Source of the DNA: UBA2241 sp963777895
Lineage (GTDB): Bacteria; Actinomycetota; Thermoleophilia; UBA2241
DNA length: 64,000 nt
Reading direction: 5' to 3'
Assembly: GCA_963777895.1 (NCBI GenBank)
Contig: CAVZSF010000005.1
Span: 744,001-808,000 of the forward strand
The position numbers were made by a program, and so were the translations under genes. Shown here in pieces: positions 18,583 through 26,711 of the stretch. Every line of letters starts with the position of its first letter. The stretch's first letter is position 1. Under the pieces are notes generated by a model. It did no database searches. It saw only the letters and a list, made by a program, of their open reading frames with translations, and was not told the DNA's origin.

Positions 18583-18618
18583 CGGGGCTCCTCGACCGCG
18601 GGACAGGTCGCCCGGAGT

Positions 18619-19083
18619 CTATCGCCGAGTCTCGAAGAACTCCCGCAGCACGTCGCCGCACTCGTCCTCCAGCACGCCGGCCGTGACCTCCACACAGTGG
18701 TTGAGGCGGGGGTCCTGGCACACGTTGTAGAGCGTGCCGGCCGCCCCCGCTTTCGGGTCGTCGGCCCCGTAGACGAGATGAGGGATCCGCGCCTGGATGA
18801 TCGCGCCGGCGCACATCGTGCACGGCTCGAGCGTGACGTAGAGGACCGTGTTCAGCAGCCGCCAGCTGCCCATCACGGCGGCCGCCTCGTCGATGGCGAG
18901 CATCTCAGCGTGCGCGGTAGGGCTGTTCCGCTGTTCGCGCTGGTTGCCGGCCGCTGCGATGACCTCGCCGTCGAGGACGATCACACAGCCGATCGGCACG
19001 TCGCCGTGCTTGGCGGCACGGCGCGCTTCGCGAAGAGCTAGCCTCATGAAGTAGTCGTGGCGGGGGAAGGTGGGTTCCCTCAT
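18619..19083 (-). CDS. tadA: tRNA-specific adenosine deaminase
   Basis: The 154-residue enzyme converts adenosine 34 of tRNA-Arg(ACG) to inosine. The zinc and catalytic motifs HAEMLAI (His ligand, catalytic Glu) and PCTMCAGA (two Cys ligands) are intact, and the C-terminal DPRLNHCVEV matches the family. The ATG at 19083 gives the usual length; an upstream in-frame ATG at 19131 adds 16 unlike residues. Its expected substrate tRNA-Arg(ACG) is encoded at 24043-24116. The upstream region is shared with yceI and contains two palindromes (19142-19194). Confidence 0.95.
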   Translation of the reverse strand: MREPTFPRHDYFMRLALREARRAAKHGDVPIGCVIVLDGEVIAAAGNQREQRNSPTAHAEMLAIDEAAAVMGSWRLLNTVLYVTLEPCTMCAGAIIQARIPHLVYGADDPKAGAAGTLYNVCQDPRLNHCVEVTAGVLEDECGDVLREFFETRR

Positions 19084-19141
19084 GCAGCCATCATGCCCCG
19101 AGGGGCGCGTGTGGAAGCATCCCTGGGTCATCGCAAAATGT

Positions 19142-19194
19142 TTGCGCTAGCAAGGAACCGGAAAGGATGCTGTCACAAGTGATTGCACTAGCAA
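19142..19194. promoter_or_regulatory. Two TTGC-N4-GCAA operator-like palindromes between tadA and yceI
   Basis: TTGCGCTAGCAA (19142-19153) and TTGCACTAGCAA (19183-19194) share 11 of 12 bases, and the flanks resemble each other (AATGT and AGTGA before them). The starts are 41 bp apart, close to four helical turns, so a dimeric regulator could bind both on one face. TTGC-N-GCAA dyads are common for MarR-type repressors. The second lies 41 bp before the yceI start. Confidence 0.6.
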
Positions 19195-19234
19195 CTATCT
19201 CCCCGGTCGAGATCGACCGCTCGAAGGAGGGACC

Positions 19235-19819
19235 ATGGCCACCGTCGTCACCGCACAGCCAGTACGCGCCTGGCAGGATACGACCTTCCCGGCGGCAGGC
19301 ACCTGGGTCATCGACCCGGCGCACACCACCATCGAGTTCACCGTCCGTCACCTCATGGTAGCGAAAGTGAAGGGCCGTCTTGCCGCGTTCTCGGGTGCTC
19401 TCAGGATCGCGGAAGACCCGGCCGAGTCGACGATGGACGTGACCATCGAGGCGGCCAGCATCGACACTCGCGAAGAGCAGAGAGACGGCCATCTGCGCTC
19501 GCCCGACTTCCTGGATGCCGAGAGCTATCCCGAGCTCGGGTTCCGGACGGCGCGCGTCGAGCACGTGCGCGGCGAGGACTGGCGCATCCACGGGCAGTTG
19601 ACCATCCGTGGAGTGAGCCGCGACGTGGTCCTCGAGACGGAGTTCCTCGGCGTGACGGCGGATCCCTGGGGGAACGACCGCGCCGTGTTCTCGGCACGCA
19701 CCCAGATCGACCGGGAGGACTTCGGTCTCACCTGGAACCAGGCGCTCGAGGCCGGCGGCGTCCTCGTCGGCAAAGACGTCAGGATCGGCCTCGAGGTCGA
19801 AGCGGTCCTGGAGCGATAG
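19235..19819 (+). CDS. YceI-family lipid-binding protein
   Basis: The 194-residue protein matches the YceI lipocalin-like fold. It has GTWVIDPAHTTIEFTVRHLM at the start, VKGRLAAFSGALRI, a D-V-TIEAASIDT strand, RDGHLRSPDFLDAESYPE and a final KDVRIGLEVEAVLER. YceI proteins bind polyisoprenoid-type lipids. No signal peptide precedes the domain, so it is probably cytoplasmic. GGAGGG lies just upstream of the ATG. The gene has its own terminator (19840-19879) and probable operators upstream (19142-19194). Confidence 0.93.
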   Translation: MATVVTAQPVRAWQDTTFPAAGTWVIDPAHTTIEFTVRHLMVAKVKGRLAAFSGALRIAEDPAESTMDVTIEAASIDTREEQRDGHLRSPDFLDAESYPELGFRTARVEHVRGEDWRIHGQLTIRGVSRDVVLETEFLGVTADPWGNDRAVFSARTQIDREDFGLTWNQALEAGGVLVGKDVRIGLEVEAVLER

Positions 19820-19839
19820 CACGTCTTGGGAAGCGGAGT

Positions 19840-19879
19840 GGGGCGGCGGCGGGGTCGAAGGCGACCCGGCCGCCGCCCC
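19840..19879 (+). terminator. Rho-independent terminator after yceI
   Basis: A GC-rich hairpin (GGGGCGGCGGC...CGACCC stem, AAGG loop) is followed by TTTCCC 20 bp past the yceI stop. Confidence 0.75.
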
Positions 19880-20000
19880 TTTCCCATCCCGGAGCTCCCC
19901 TCCGACCCGCGGCTCCATCTCGTCTACATCGGCTTCGCTACGCTGGTGCGATTGTCGGGTACACCGGGAGAAACGATGCGGGGTCACGAACGGGCCTCGG

Positions 20001-20080
20001 TGGCGTGATACGACCGAGGCACGACACGACCAGTCGCCGCTGGCGTGACACGACCGAGGCGCGGCACGACCAGCCCGACG
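20001..20080. repeat. Two tandem 40-bp repeats
   Basis: Two 40-bp units begin TGGCGTGAYACGACCGAGGC and continue with CACGACCAG; they differ at about ten positions. A third partial copy (GCGCGGCACGACAGAGGTG) follows to about 20100. The inner 9-mer CACGACCAG and variants of CACGAC recur about every 20 bp. The repeat fills the gap between yceI and the HEAT-repeat gene. No coding frame is evident. Confidence 0.8.
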
Positions 20081-20135
20081 GCGCGGCACGACAGAGGTGT
20101 GACCCGCAGCACAGCATGAGTGACGGGATGAGGAC

Positions 20136-21110
20136 ATGATCGGCCGGCGCAGGAGCGACGTCGCTCGGGTGCGCGACGTCCCGACGCTGATCGCCGTGTT
20201 GCGGGACCAGCGACGCGGCGGGGCGCGGCGGCGGTCGCAGTCGATAGAGCAGGTGAGCGCGGAGCTGGCCGGGTGGGGCGGAGAGGCCGTCGCGCCTCTG
20301 CTGGCGCATCTTGACGAGATCGGGACGCCGGCCTGTGTCGCCCTGGCGCATATCGGTCCCCCTGCCGTCGTGCCGGTGACCGGAGAGCTCGCGTCGGGCT
20401 CGACCGAGCGTCGCCGCCTGCTGGTGCGGACGCTCGGATTGATGGGCTCGGGCGAGACGGTCGCGCCGCTCCGCGCCGCCCTCAGCGACGCGGACCCCGA
20501 GGTCGCGCGCGCGGCTTGGCTGGCGCTCGAGCGGCACGCCAAGATCAACGTGCGGCGGCTGGCGTCGGGCGGCGAGCGCGATGCGGCGATGCAGACCCTG
20601 GAGACCATCGGCGAGCCGGCCGTCTGGCCGCTGGCCAACCTACTGCGGGACCCGCGGCTCGGTCTGTTCGCGGCGCGCGTGCTGGGGCGCATCGGCGCCG
20701 CCGCCGTCGAGCCGGTGATGATCGTCTTCCTCGAGTCGCTGCGCGGTGCGTCCTGGGACGACCGGCCGTCGTTCTCGTACGCGGCCGCCGCCCTGAAGGA
20801 CATCGGGCGGCCCGCCCTCGACCCGCTGCTCTACCTCCTGTACGACCGCGGGGAATTCGTCCCGGTTCGCTCAGGGGCCGCCACGGTGCTCGCCTCTCTG
20901 GGATGGCCCGCTCTGCCCGCCCTGCTCGAGGCGCTCGAGGTGATCGACCCCTTCGTGCGGCAGCGCGCCGCGCTGGCGCTGGGCGACCTGGCCGTATCGC
21001 TGCCCGAGGCGGGCGCCGAAGTCGAGGCGGCGCTGGAGGCGGCGCTGAACGACGAGAGCGGCGACGTCCGCGAGGCCGCCGCCGCCGCTCTCGACCGTCT
21101 GCGCCGCTGA
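20136..21110 (+). CDS. HEAT-repeat protein
   Basis: The 324-residue protein consists of about eight paired-helix repeats with the pattern VxPLxxxLxDxxxxVRxxAAxALxxLG (for example ETVAPLRAALSDADPEVAR and LPALLEALEVIDPFVRQRAA). It is soluble with no catalytic motif, and probably a protein-interaction scaffold; some relatives are phycobilisome-lyase-like in pattern only. ATG 20136 has GAGGA a few bases upstream. Confidence 0.8.
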   Translation: MIGRRRSDVARVRDVPTLIAVLRDQRRGGARRRSQSIEQVSAELAGWGGEAVAPLLAHLDEIGTPACVALAHIGPPAVVPVTGELASGSTERRRLLVRTLGLMGSGETVAPLRAALSDADPEVARAAWLALERHAKINVRRLASGGERDAAMQTLETIGEPAVWPLANLLRDPRLGLFAARVLGRIGAAAVEPVMIVFLESLRGASWDDRPSFSYAAAALKDIGRPALDPLLYLLYDRGEFVPVRSGAATVLASLGWPALPALLEALEVIDPFVRQRAALALGDLAVSLPEAGAEVEAALEAALNDESGDVREAAAAALDRLRR

Positions 21111-21283
21111 CCGGCGGGACTGCGCGCAACCGATTCGACCTGCAGACACGGTATCTGGCAGACTGGCGCGCGCGAGGCTCCTCCTCCTACCTTGGGAGTA
21201 GGCTCGCAGGTTGCGGGAATACAGAGAATGACGGTCCCGACCGGGGTCGCGCTGACATCGACTGAGAGGTGACGACACAGACC

Positions 21284-21970
21284 ATGGGGTACATGCTCTT
21301 CTTCTTCATCATCCCCCTCGTGTTCGGCTTGGTGGTACAGAGCCGGCTGAAGAACACCTTCAAGCGCAACGCGCAGATCAAGGTGGCGAGCGGCCTGAGC
21401 GGCGCGGAGGTCGCGCGGCGGGTCCTGGACAGCAACGGGCTCGCCAACGTCGAGGTCAGACCCTCGAAGGCCGGCGCTCTCTCCGACCACTACGACCCGC
21501 GTTCGCGCACCGTGAACCTGTCGCAGCCGGTCTACGAAGGGCGGAGCATCGCCGCCACGGCTGTGGCCGCCCATGAAGTCGGCCACGCGATCCAGCACGC
21601 CGAGGCTTACGCGCCGATGCAGGCTCGCTCCGCGATCTGGCCAGCGGCCGCGTTCGCATCCCAGGCGTGGATGTTCTTCCTGATCGGCGGCCTGATCTTC
21701 CAGACCGCGCAGGGCATCAACCCCGCGTTCATCTGGATCGCCATAGGCCTCTACGCCTTCGCCGTGCTCTTCCAGATCGTGACCCTGCCCGTCGAGTTCA
21801 ACGCCTCGAGCCGGGCGAAGGCCCAGGTGGCAGCGCTCGGCCTTGCCGGTCCGCAGGAGCAGAACGGCGTGAGCGCCACGTTGCGCGCCGCCGCGATGAC
21901 CTACGTGGCGGGCGCCTTGGCAGCGCTGCTTCAGCTGCTGTACCTGCTCGCGCTGGCCAACAGGAACTGA
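21284..21970 (+). CDS. YugP-type membrane zinc metallopeptidase
   Basis: The 228-residue product has an N-terminal helix (residues 2-18), an HEVGHAIQH zinc motif with catalytic Glu, and two or three C-terminal helices. Length and order match the YugP family of putative neutral zinc metallopeptidases, a membrane group without a well-defined substrate. ATG 21284 puts the first helix at the N-terminus; a GTG at 21269 in frame is the alternative. A strong terminator follows. Confidence 0.88.
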   Translation: MGYMLFFFIIPLVFGLVVQSRLKNTFKRNAQIKVASGLSGAEVARRVLDSNGLANVEVRPSKAGALSDHYDPRSRTVNLSQPVYEGRSIAATAVAAHEVGHAIQHAEAYAPMQARSAIWPAAAFASQAWMFFLIGGLIFQTAQGINPAFIWIAIGLYAFAVLFQIVTLPVEFNASSRAKAQVAALGLAGPQEQNGVSATLRAAAMTYVAGALAALLQLLYLLALANRN

Positions 21971-21989
21971 CCCGAGCACATCGCTGAGT

Positions 21990-22022
21990 GGGGGCGGGGC
22001 CGGCTGCGTCGGCCCCGCCCCC
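21990..22022 (+). terminator. Rho-independent-like terminator after the yugP-like gene
   Basis: A perfect 13-bp GC stem (GGGGGCGGGGCCG and complement) closes on a 7-base loop 20 bp past the stop. There is no T-run, so termination strength is uncertain. Confidence 0.65.
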
Positions 22023-22251
22023 CATGTCTGAGCGACGCCCTGTCTCCGTGCGCTTCTGCGTCTGTCTGCGCAGCGTTCGTTTCTGCCGTCCCGACTCCTT
22101 GCAGCGCGCATCCGTCTTGCAGTCCGATGTCCCTCTGCCCCACAAGGGAAGAGAGATGGCGTCGCGCTTCTGATTGTTTCGGCGCTCATAAGGGAACAGC
22201 CGTACCGTCCCCGTGGTGGTGGCGGGGCCAGGTATGTCGGAGGAGGACGAG

Positions 22252-22341
22252 ATGAGGTCGTCGCGGTTCTGGATCGGGTTTGGGTCCGGCGTGCTCCTCG
22301 CGCTCACGGCGATCGTGGTCGCCGTGGCGCCGTTCGTCTAG
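22252..22341 (+). CDS. 29-residue single-helix membrane peptide, unknown
   Basis: ATG 22252 follows GGAGGAGGACGAG with good spacing. The peptide (MRSSRFWIGFGSGVLL..., ending VAPFV) is a short basic head and one transmembrane helix. A terminator follows 48 bp later, which supports a transcribed unit. An in-frame ATG at 22234 would use the Shine-Dalgarno itself as codons and is less likely. Function is unknown. Confidence 0.55.
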   Translation: MRSSRFWIGFGSGVLLALTAIVVAVAPFV

Positions 22342-22388
22342 CTCGCCCTGCGATCTTTCGCCACCGCGCGGTGGCGGTCTGAACTGAA

Positions 22389-22424
22389 GAGGGCCCTGCG
22401 ATAGCGGAACATCGCAGGGCCCTC
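22389..22424 (+). terminator. Strong hairpin terminator
   Basis: A perfect 14-bp stem GAGGGCCCTGCGAT with loop AGCGGAAC lies after the 29-residue peptide. A smaller dyad (GCCACCGCGCGGTGGC, about 22360-22376) precedes it. The stem could also serve the minus-strand genes to the right. Confidence 0.7.
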
Positions 22425-22479
22425 GTCGTTACCGGTATCGGCCGGGCGGCGAACCTCGGATCCTGACTGGCGGCGAATC

Positions 22480-22596
22480 TCAGATTCTGTCGGCAAGGGC
22501 CGGTCGAGGCGTCTCCACCGCCTTCAGCTTCGTGACTACCCGCAGCCAGCAGGCCGAGAGCGCCGCGCTGACGATGAAGGCGATGGCTATCGACAT
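22480..22596 (-). CDS. Possible 38-residue membrane peptide
   Basis: From ATG 22596 the frame encodes MSIAIAFIVSAALSACWLRV and a basic tail, one transmembrane helix in all. The frame stays open upstream without recognisable sequence, and no good Shine-Dalgarno is present. It lies just past the DUF4190 gene on the same strand. It may be a real small membrane protein or chance. Confidence 0.3.
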   Translation of the reverse strand: MSIAIAFIVSAALSACWLRVVTKLKAVETPRPALADRI

Positions 22597-22628
22597 GGGC
22601 AGGCGTTCACCGTGACGCAGACCGACCC

Positions 22629-22967
22629 TCAGCTCCAGCCGTTGGTCAACTCGGCCAACGTCCCCACTATGACGAGGGCGACGATTCCGCAGATGACCCC
22701 GGCCAGCGCCCATCTCTTGGGAGCGCCGCGCTTGTGCGCTTGCCAGAGTCCGATGCCGCCGAGGACGATCGCCAGGACGGCGGGAGGCGGCGCAAGGAGC
22801 AGGCCAAGGAAAGGGACGATCGAGGCGCAGAGGCCGATCACGCCGCACACGAAACTGGCGATCGCCATGCCCCGCGCCTGCGGTGCCCCGGGCTTCTTCG
22901 CATCTCGCACCGAAGGCGGCGTGGCCGCCGGCGTCGGCGCCCAGCCTGGCGGGTCTGACGATTCCAT
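22629..22967 (-). CDS. DUF4190-type membrane protein
   Basis: The 112-residue product has a Pro/Ala-rich head, then two helices with the DUF4190 pattern (ARGMAIASFVCGVIGL...; RGAPKRWALAGVICGIVAL). The domain is common in actinobacteria and of unknown function. ATG 22967 follows GGGAGGAG; a longer start at 23012 is possible. Confidence 0.75.
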   Translation of the reverse strand: MESSDPPGWAPTPAATPPSVRDAKKPGAPQARGMAIASFVCGVIGLCASIVPFLGLLLAPPPAVLAIVLGGIGLWQAHKRGAPKRWALAGVICGIVALVIVGTLAELTNGWS

Positions 22968-23106
22968 GACTCCTCCCAGCGTCGTGGAACCGGTCGGTGA
23001 TCCGTCGGTCAAGATCGTCAGCCAGGGCGCGACGAGCGAGCTCGTTCATCCTCTGATCGTCCGGTTCCCTGTACGGCATCCCCCCGCCTCCCCTACAGAG
23101 CGCGCC

Positions 23107-23421
23107 CTACGACGACCGTCGCTGCCGCACTACGTGCACCACGAGGAGGGCGACCGCGTAGATCACGACCGCGATCAGCCAGATGCCGACCACGTACGGC
23201 AGCGGACTGGTATCCGCGAAGAAGAAGGCGGCCGGGAGAAACACCCAGTCTTCCTGGACGATGAAGCCAAGCAGCAAGGACAGGGGGACAAGCACGAGCG
23301 CCAGGGCGATGGGGGCCACGATGAGCAGGATGAGTCCCATGACAGGACGCGACGTCGACGGCTTCGTGACCGGTGCAGTCCCTCCAGCCGGAGCCGGAGG
23401 CCAACGCGGATGATCGTCCAT
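23107..23421 (-). CDS. Small membrane protein, unknown
   Basis: The 104-residue product has a Pro-rich cytoplasmic head (PRWPPAPAGG) and about three hydrophobic helices. ATG 23421 has GGAGGG 4-5 bases upstream. The Pro-rich head and small size resemble the DUF4190 neighbour, suggesting a related membrane-protein pair, but no family is recognised. Confidence 0.6.
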   Translation of the reverse strand: MDDHPRWPPAPAGGTAPVTKPSTSRPVMGLILLIVAPIALALVLVPLSLLLGFIVQEDWVFLPAAFFFADTSPLPYVVGIWLIAVVIYAVALLVVHVVRQRRSS

Positions 23422-23495
23422 GAATCCCTCCGACGACCACTGTACGACGGCGAGTGAGGGAGTCAAGAAGGAAGGAAGCGGCCCGGCCGAGGTCG

Positions 23496-23990
23496 GTGGC
23501 GAGCTTCACGGCCACACTCGCCGTGCTAGCATTCCTCTTGCTTGGCTGGGGGGCGGTCGTGAGCAGACACGATGTGGTCAGAACCGTCGCAGCCGCCATA
23601 AGCGCGGCGATCTTCTTTCTTGGCCGGCCCTACCTGCAGCCCGATGACATACCGTCTTGGCACGCGGCTGTGGCGGGCGCGCTCTGCATCGCCGGCTTTG
23701 TCATCATCATCTGGATGTTCCGATGGAATGCGCGCAAGGACAAGGAGGAGGCGCGGCAGTCCGAGCGCGCCTCCACACTCTCTGAGGAGACAGATGAGGC
23801 TCGGCCGGCCGAGGGCACCGCCGAGCCTCCCGGAGAGACCGTCTACAGTCTGCTTCATGGGGGTCCCCGAGCTCACACCCACACCGGACCGGCAGACCAT
23901 GGGGAGCCGGCCACTGAGCCCGCGCCGGTCGAGCGTGAACGCTGCAGCGAGGGCGACGCACAGGACGCAGCACCGGCAGCAGGTGAGTGA
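23496..23990 (+). CDS. Membrane protein with acidic tail, unknown
   Basis: Two or three N-terminal helices (ATLAVLAFLLLGW, AAISAAIFFLG, AVAGALCIAGFVIIIWMF) are followed by a hydrophilic acidic C-terminal half of about 85 residues (RKDKEEARQSERAS...). GTG 23496 was chosen to place the first helix at the N-terminus. The frame is open back to 23454. No family is recognised. Confidence 0.5.
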   Translation: MASFTATLAVLAFLLLGWGAVVSRHDVVRTVAAAISAAIFFLGRPYLQPDDIPSWHAAVAGALCIAGFVIIIWMFRWNARKDKEEARQSERASTLSEETDEARPAEGTAEPPGETVYSLLHGGPRAHTHTGPADHGEPATEPAPVERERCSEGDAQDAAPAAGE

Positions 23991-24042
23991 TCACAAGAAG
24001 GCGTTCAAGCAGGAAGGTGCGGCGTCGCAGGAAGTCGGCTGG

Positions 24043-24116
24043 TGCGCCTGGAGAGATTCGAACTCCCGACCTTGTGGTCCGTAGCCACACGCTCTATCCA
24101 TCTGAGCTACAGGCGC
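24043..24116 (-). tRNA. tRNA-Arg(ACG)
   Basis: A 74-nt cloverleaf on the minus strand: acceptor GCGCCTG/CAGGCGC, anticodon stem TGTGG/CCACA with loop CTACGGA (anticodon ACG) and T loop TTCGAAT. CCA is encoded (24040-24042). A TATACT box on the minus strand at 24130-24135 lies 13 bp upstream, giving it its own promoter after tRNA-Ser(GCT). It is the expected TadA substrate. Confidence 0.97.
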
Positions 24117-24142
24117 AGCGAGGACGAGCAGTATAGCACTGG

Positions 24143-24232
24143 CGGAGGAGCCGGGATTCGAACCCGGGAAGGAGCTTGTAGCCCCTTAACCGCTTAGCAG
24201 GCGGTTGCCTTCAGCCGCTCGGCCACTCCTCC
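24143..24232 (-). tRNA. tRNA-Ser(GCT)
   Basis: A 90-nt class II tRNA on the minus strand: acceptor GGAGGAG/CTCCTCC, anticodon loop CTGCTAA (anticodon GCT), long variable arm and encoded CCA. A TACACT box at 24246-24251 on the minus strand is a possible -10. It is paired with tRNA-Arg(ACG) 26 bp downstream. Confidence 0.97.
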
Positions 24233-24472
24233 GCAGCGGGCGCACAGTGTACCGCATCCTCGCGCGCGTCCGGAAGTCGACGGCGACGATCGACGGCCGC
24301 GCGAAGCGGTCGGCTTCTCGCCGAGCCTTGTGCGGCCGGGAGTGCGCCGGTCGCGGAGGTCGGGAGTGCGCGGGCTGCGCCCGGGAAGCCTCGCCTGCCC
24401 GGCTTCGATATCATCAGGCCAGATCGCGACCGGCGCCCGCCGGCCGCTCGCCGACACGCGGAGGAGGACGAC

Positions 24473-25834
24473 GTGGAGGTCGCGGGTATCGAGGCAGGGA
24501 TCGTAGAGGACGTCGCGCGCGAGACGACGGAGCTGCTCGCCGAGCTGATCAGGATCGACACGACGAACCCGCCAGGCAACGAGACGCGGGCGGCACGCTT
24601 CATGCAGGAGTGGTTCCGCGCGCGCGGTCTCGAGGGCGAGATCGCCGGGGAGCCCGCCGACCGCGCGAGCTTCGTGCTGCGCGTTGAGGGCTCGCGCCCG
24701 GGCCCGACCCTCCTGCTGCTGGCGCACCTCGACGTGGTGCCCGCGCCTGGTGGAGAAGGATGGGCGCACCCTCCCTTCGAGGGGGCCGTGGTGGACGACC
24801 ACATCTGGGGTCGCGGGGCCGCCGACATCAAGAACCTGGTCGCTGCCCACGCGGTCGCCGTCAGCCACCTTGCCCAGGCCCGCGATTTCGCCGGCACGCT
24901 GATCTACGCGGCGACCGCCGACGAGGAAGAGGGCTCGGTGTGCGGCGCCCGCTGGCTCGTTCAGAACCGGCCCGACCTCGTGAAGGCCGACTACCTCATC
25001 AATGAGGGCGGCGGCGAGTTCCAGGTCATCCGCGGCGAGCGCCTGTACGACATGAACACCGGCGAGAAAGGCACGGCGCAGTTCAAGATCACGGTGCGCG
25101 GCGAGGCCGGTCACGCGTCGGTGCCGCTCAGGTACGGCAACGCCGTGGTGGGAGCGGCCCAGATCGTCCAGGCCCTGTATGAGTACCGGCCGGACGTCGA
25201 CATCGAGGCTGTGCCGAAGCCGTACATCCGTTTCCTCCTTGAGGACGAGCAACTGTGCGAGCGGCTCTTCGACGCAAGGACGGCGCGCGACGCCCTCGAC
25301 GAGCTCCACGAGCGCGACGACGTTGTCGCCCGCCTCATCGAGCCTCACTTCGGCATCACGCTCTCGCCCACGATCATCCACTCGAACAGCGACGCCGTGA
25401 ACGTCTTCCCGCGACAGGTCGAGCTGCACGTCGACTGCCGCACCCTGGCGGGCCACACGGAGGACGAGGTCCGCGTGGAGGTCGAGCGTGCCCTGCGGGA
25501 CGTCAAGGCCGACTGGTCGATGGAGTTCCTCGCCAGCGTGAAGGGCAACGGCTCTGCGTATCCGAGTCCGCTGAGCGACGCCATCGAGCGGGTCATGGAG
25601 CGGCTCGTGCCGGGTGCGAAGATGGGCGCCGTCCACTGCGTCGGGTTCACCGACTCCAACTGGTTCCGGGCGGCGTTCCCGGACATGATCGCCTACGGCT
25701 TCGGGCCATACCTTGTGGAGGACGCAGACGTGACCGGCGACCTGTGCCACAACGTGGACGAGCGCATCCACGTCCGCGATCTGGCCTTCCAGGCCGTGTT
25801 CGCGGAGCAGGTCGCGCGCGAGCTGCTGGTCTGA
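24473..25834 (+). CDS. M20-family zinc peptidase/deacylase
   Basis: The 453-residue protein has the M20 (ArgE/DapE/ACY1) layout. It has LLLAHLDVVPA (first zinc His and Asp), WGRGAADIKN, TADEEEGS (catalytic and ligand Glu), a lid dimerisation domain from about residue 195 (KITVRGEAGHASVP) and the final zinc-ligand region near CHNVDERI. The substrate could be an N-acyl amino acid or dipeptide; ArgE and DapE functions cannot be separated. GTG 24473 follows GGAGGACGAC. It is monocistronic and convergent with the following membrane gene. Confidence 0.9.
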   Translation: MEVAGIEAGIVEDVARETTELLAELIRIDTTNPPGNETRAARFMQEWFRARGLEGEIAGEPADRASFVLRVEGSRPGPTLLLLAHLDVVPAPGGEGWAHPPFEGAVVDDHIWGRGAADIKNLVAAHAVAVSHLAQARDFAGTLIYAATADEEEGSVCGARWLVQNRPDLVKADYLINEGGGEFQVIRGERLYDMNTGEKGTAQFKITVRGEAGHASVPLRYGNAVVGAAQIVQALYEYRPDVDIEAVPKPYIRFLLEDEQLCERLFDARTARDALDELHERDDVVARLIEPHFGITLSPTIIHSNSDAVNVFPRQVELHVDCRTLAGHTEDEVRVEVERALRDVKADWSMEFLASVKGNGSAYPSPLSDAIERVMERLVPGAKMGAVHCVGFTDSNWFRAAFPDMIAYGFGPYLVEDADVTGDLCHNVDERIHVRDLAFQAVFAEQVARELLV

Positions 25835-25857
25835 GCGGCGCTTCGCGATCGCGTCGG

Positions 25858-26295
25858 TCAGTAGGGGACCGACGCGACCAGCACGGCCGCGCAAGCGACG
25901 AGGATGGCCACCTGCAGCGTGATGCCGAAACGCGGGCCACAGCGCCCGTGCGGGAAGCTGTCCCAGTGGCTGGGGAACCACTTCCGCGCCTCGTCGCCAC
26001 GGATGGTCGCGATCAGCACGTCGAAGTCGGGGGCTCCCGAGAGCGGCCCCATGCACACCATCCAGAACGGCATGTGAAGGGCGGCCAGGCAGACGATGAG
26101 GGTCGCGAGCCCGCCGAGGAAGTCGACCCATCCCCAAAGGAGAGGGCGCCGCGAGACCGTGTAGTCCCAGTGGGGCACGAGGTCGAGCGGCGCGTGGGAC
26201 CCCAGGGCCAGCACCGCGACGAACCAGGCCGGCTCGCGCACGAGGGCGGCGATAGCCAGGCCGACGTAGACGTGGACGCTCACCCACATGGCCAA
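25858..26295 (-). CDS. YdjM-like membrane protein, tentative
   Basis: The 145-residue product has about four helices and a conserved-looking loop SHAPLDLVPHWDY. His and Asp residues in such an HxxxDxxxHxD arrangement recall the YdjM/metal-dependent membrane hydrolase family. No experimental function is implied. ATG 26295 has a weak leader; ATG 26289 is the alternative. Confidence 0.5.
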   Translation of the reverse strand: MAMWVSVHVYVGLAIAALVREPAWFVAVLALGSHAPLDLVPHWDYTVSRRPLLWGWVDFLGGLATLIVCLAALHMPFWMVCMGPLSGAPDFDVLIATIRGDEARKWFPSHWDSFPHGRCGPRFGITLQVAILVACAAVLVASVPY

Positions 26296-26360
26296 AGAGC
26301 CTACATGACCCGGAAGGCCCGTACGGGATACGATGGGGGCAGCTCCTCAGGAGGGACTCA

Positions 26361-26540
26361 ATGAAGAAGCTCATGTTCATCGTTCTCGGCGTCATCGTCG
26401 GCGTCGGCCTCTACTACGCCTACAAGATGGCGAAGGACCAGGGCTGGCTCGGCAGCTGCTGGGGCGGCGACAAGGCCGACCCCTGGACGCAGTACACGCC
26501 GCCGGCCGAGACGCCGCCGGCCGAGACGCCGGCGAGCTGA
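26361..26540 (+). CDS. 59-residue single-helix protein with Pro/Glu/Thr tail
   Basis: An excellent AGGAGGG precedes ATG 26361. The peptide begins MKKLMFIVLGVIVGVGLYYA, a signal-anchor helix, then GWLGSCWGGDK and a repeated PPAET tail encoded by two copies of CCGCCGGCCGAGACG. No family is recognised. It lies divergent to the upstream YdjM-like gene. Confidence 0.7.
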   Translation: MKKLMFIVLGVIVGVGLYYAYKMAKDQGWLGSCWGGDKADPWTQYTPPAETPPAETPAS

Positions 26541-26653
26541 CCCGGCAGCCGGACGCGACGAACCGACCGGCCGGCTGATCGCGGCCGGCTGACGGCGGAC
26601 CGCCGGGTAGGGTGGCGCGAGAGCACCGGCGTCGCGCGCCAGGAGAAGACACG

Positions 26654-26691
26654 ATGGGGCGGCGGGCCTGATGTCAGGCCCGCCGCCCCAT
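26654..26691. terminator. Bidirectional terminator-like hairpin
   Basis: A perfect 18-bp inverted repeat (ATGGGGCGGCGGGCCTGA and complement, 2-base centre) lies between the convergent 59-residue gene and the PQQ-repeat gene. It has little T-run. The perfect symmetry and convergent setting suggest it ends both units. Confidence 0.75.
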
Positions 26692-26711
26692 CCGTATCGC
26701 CAGACGTCGCT

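Noticed and set aside
20001..20100. CRISPR array
   Set aside because: Only two units with no unique spacers and diverged sequence; no cas gene nearby.
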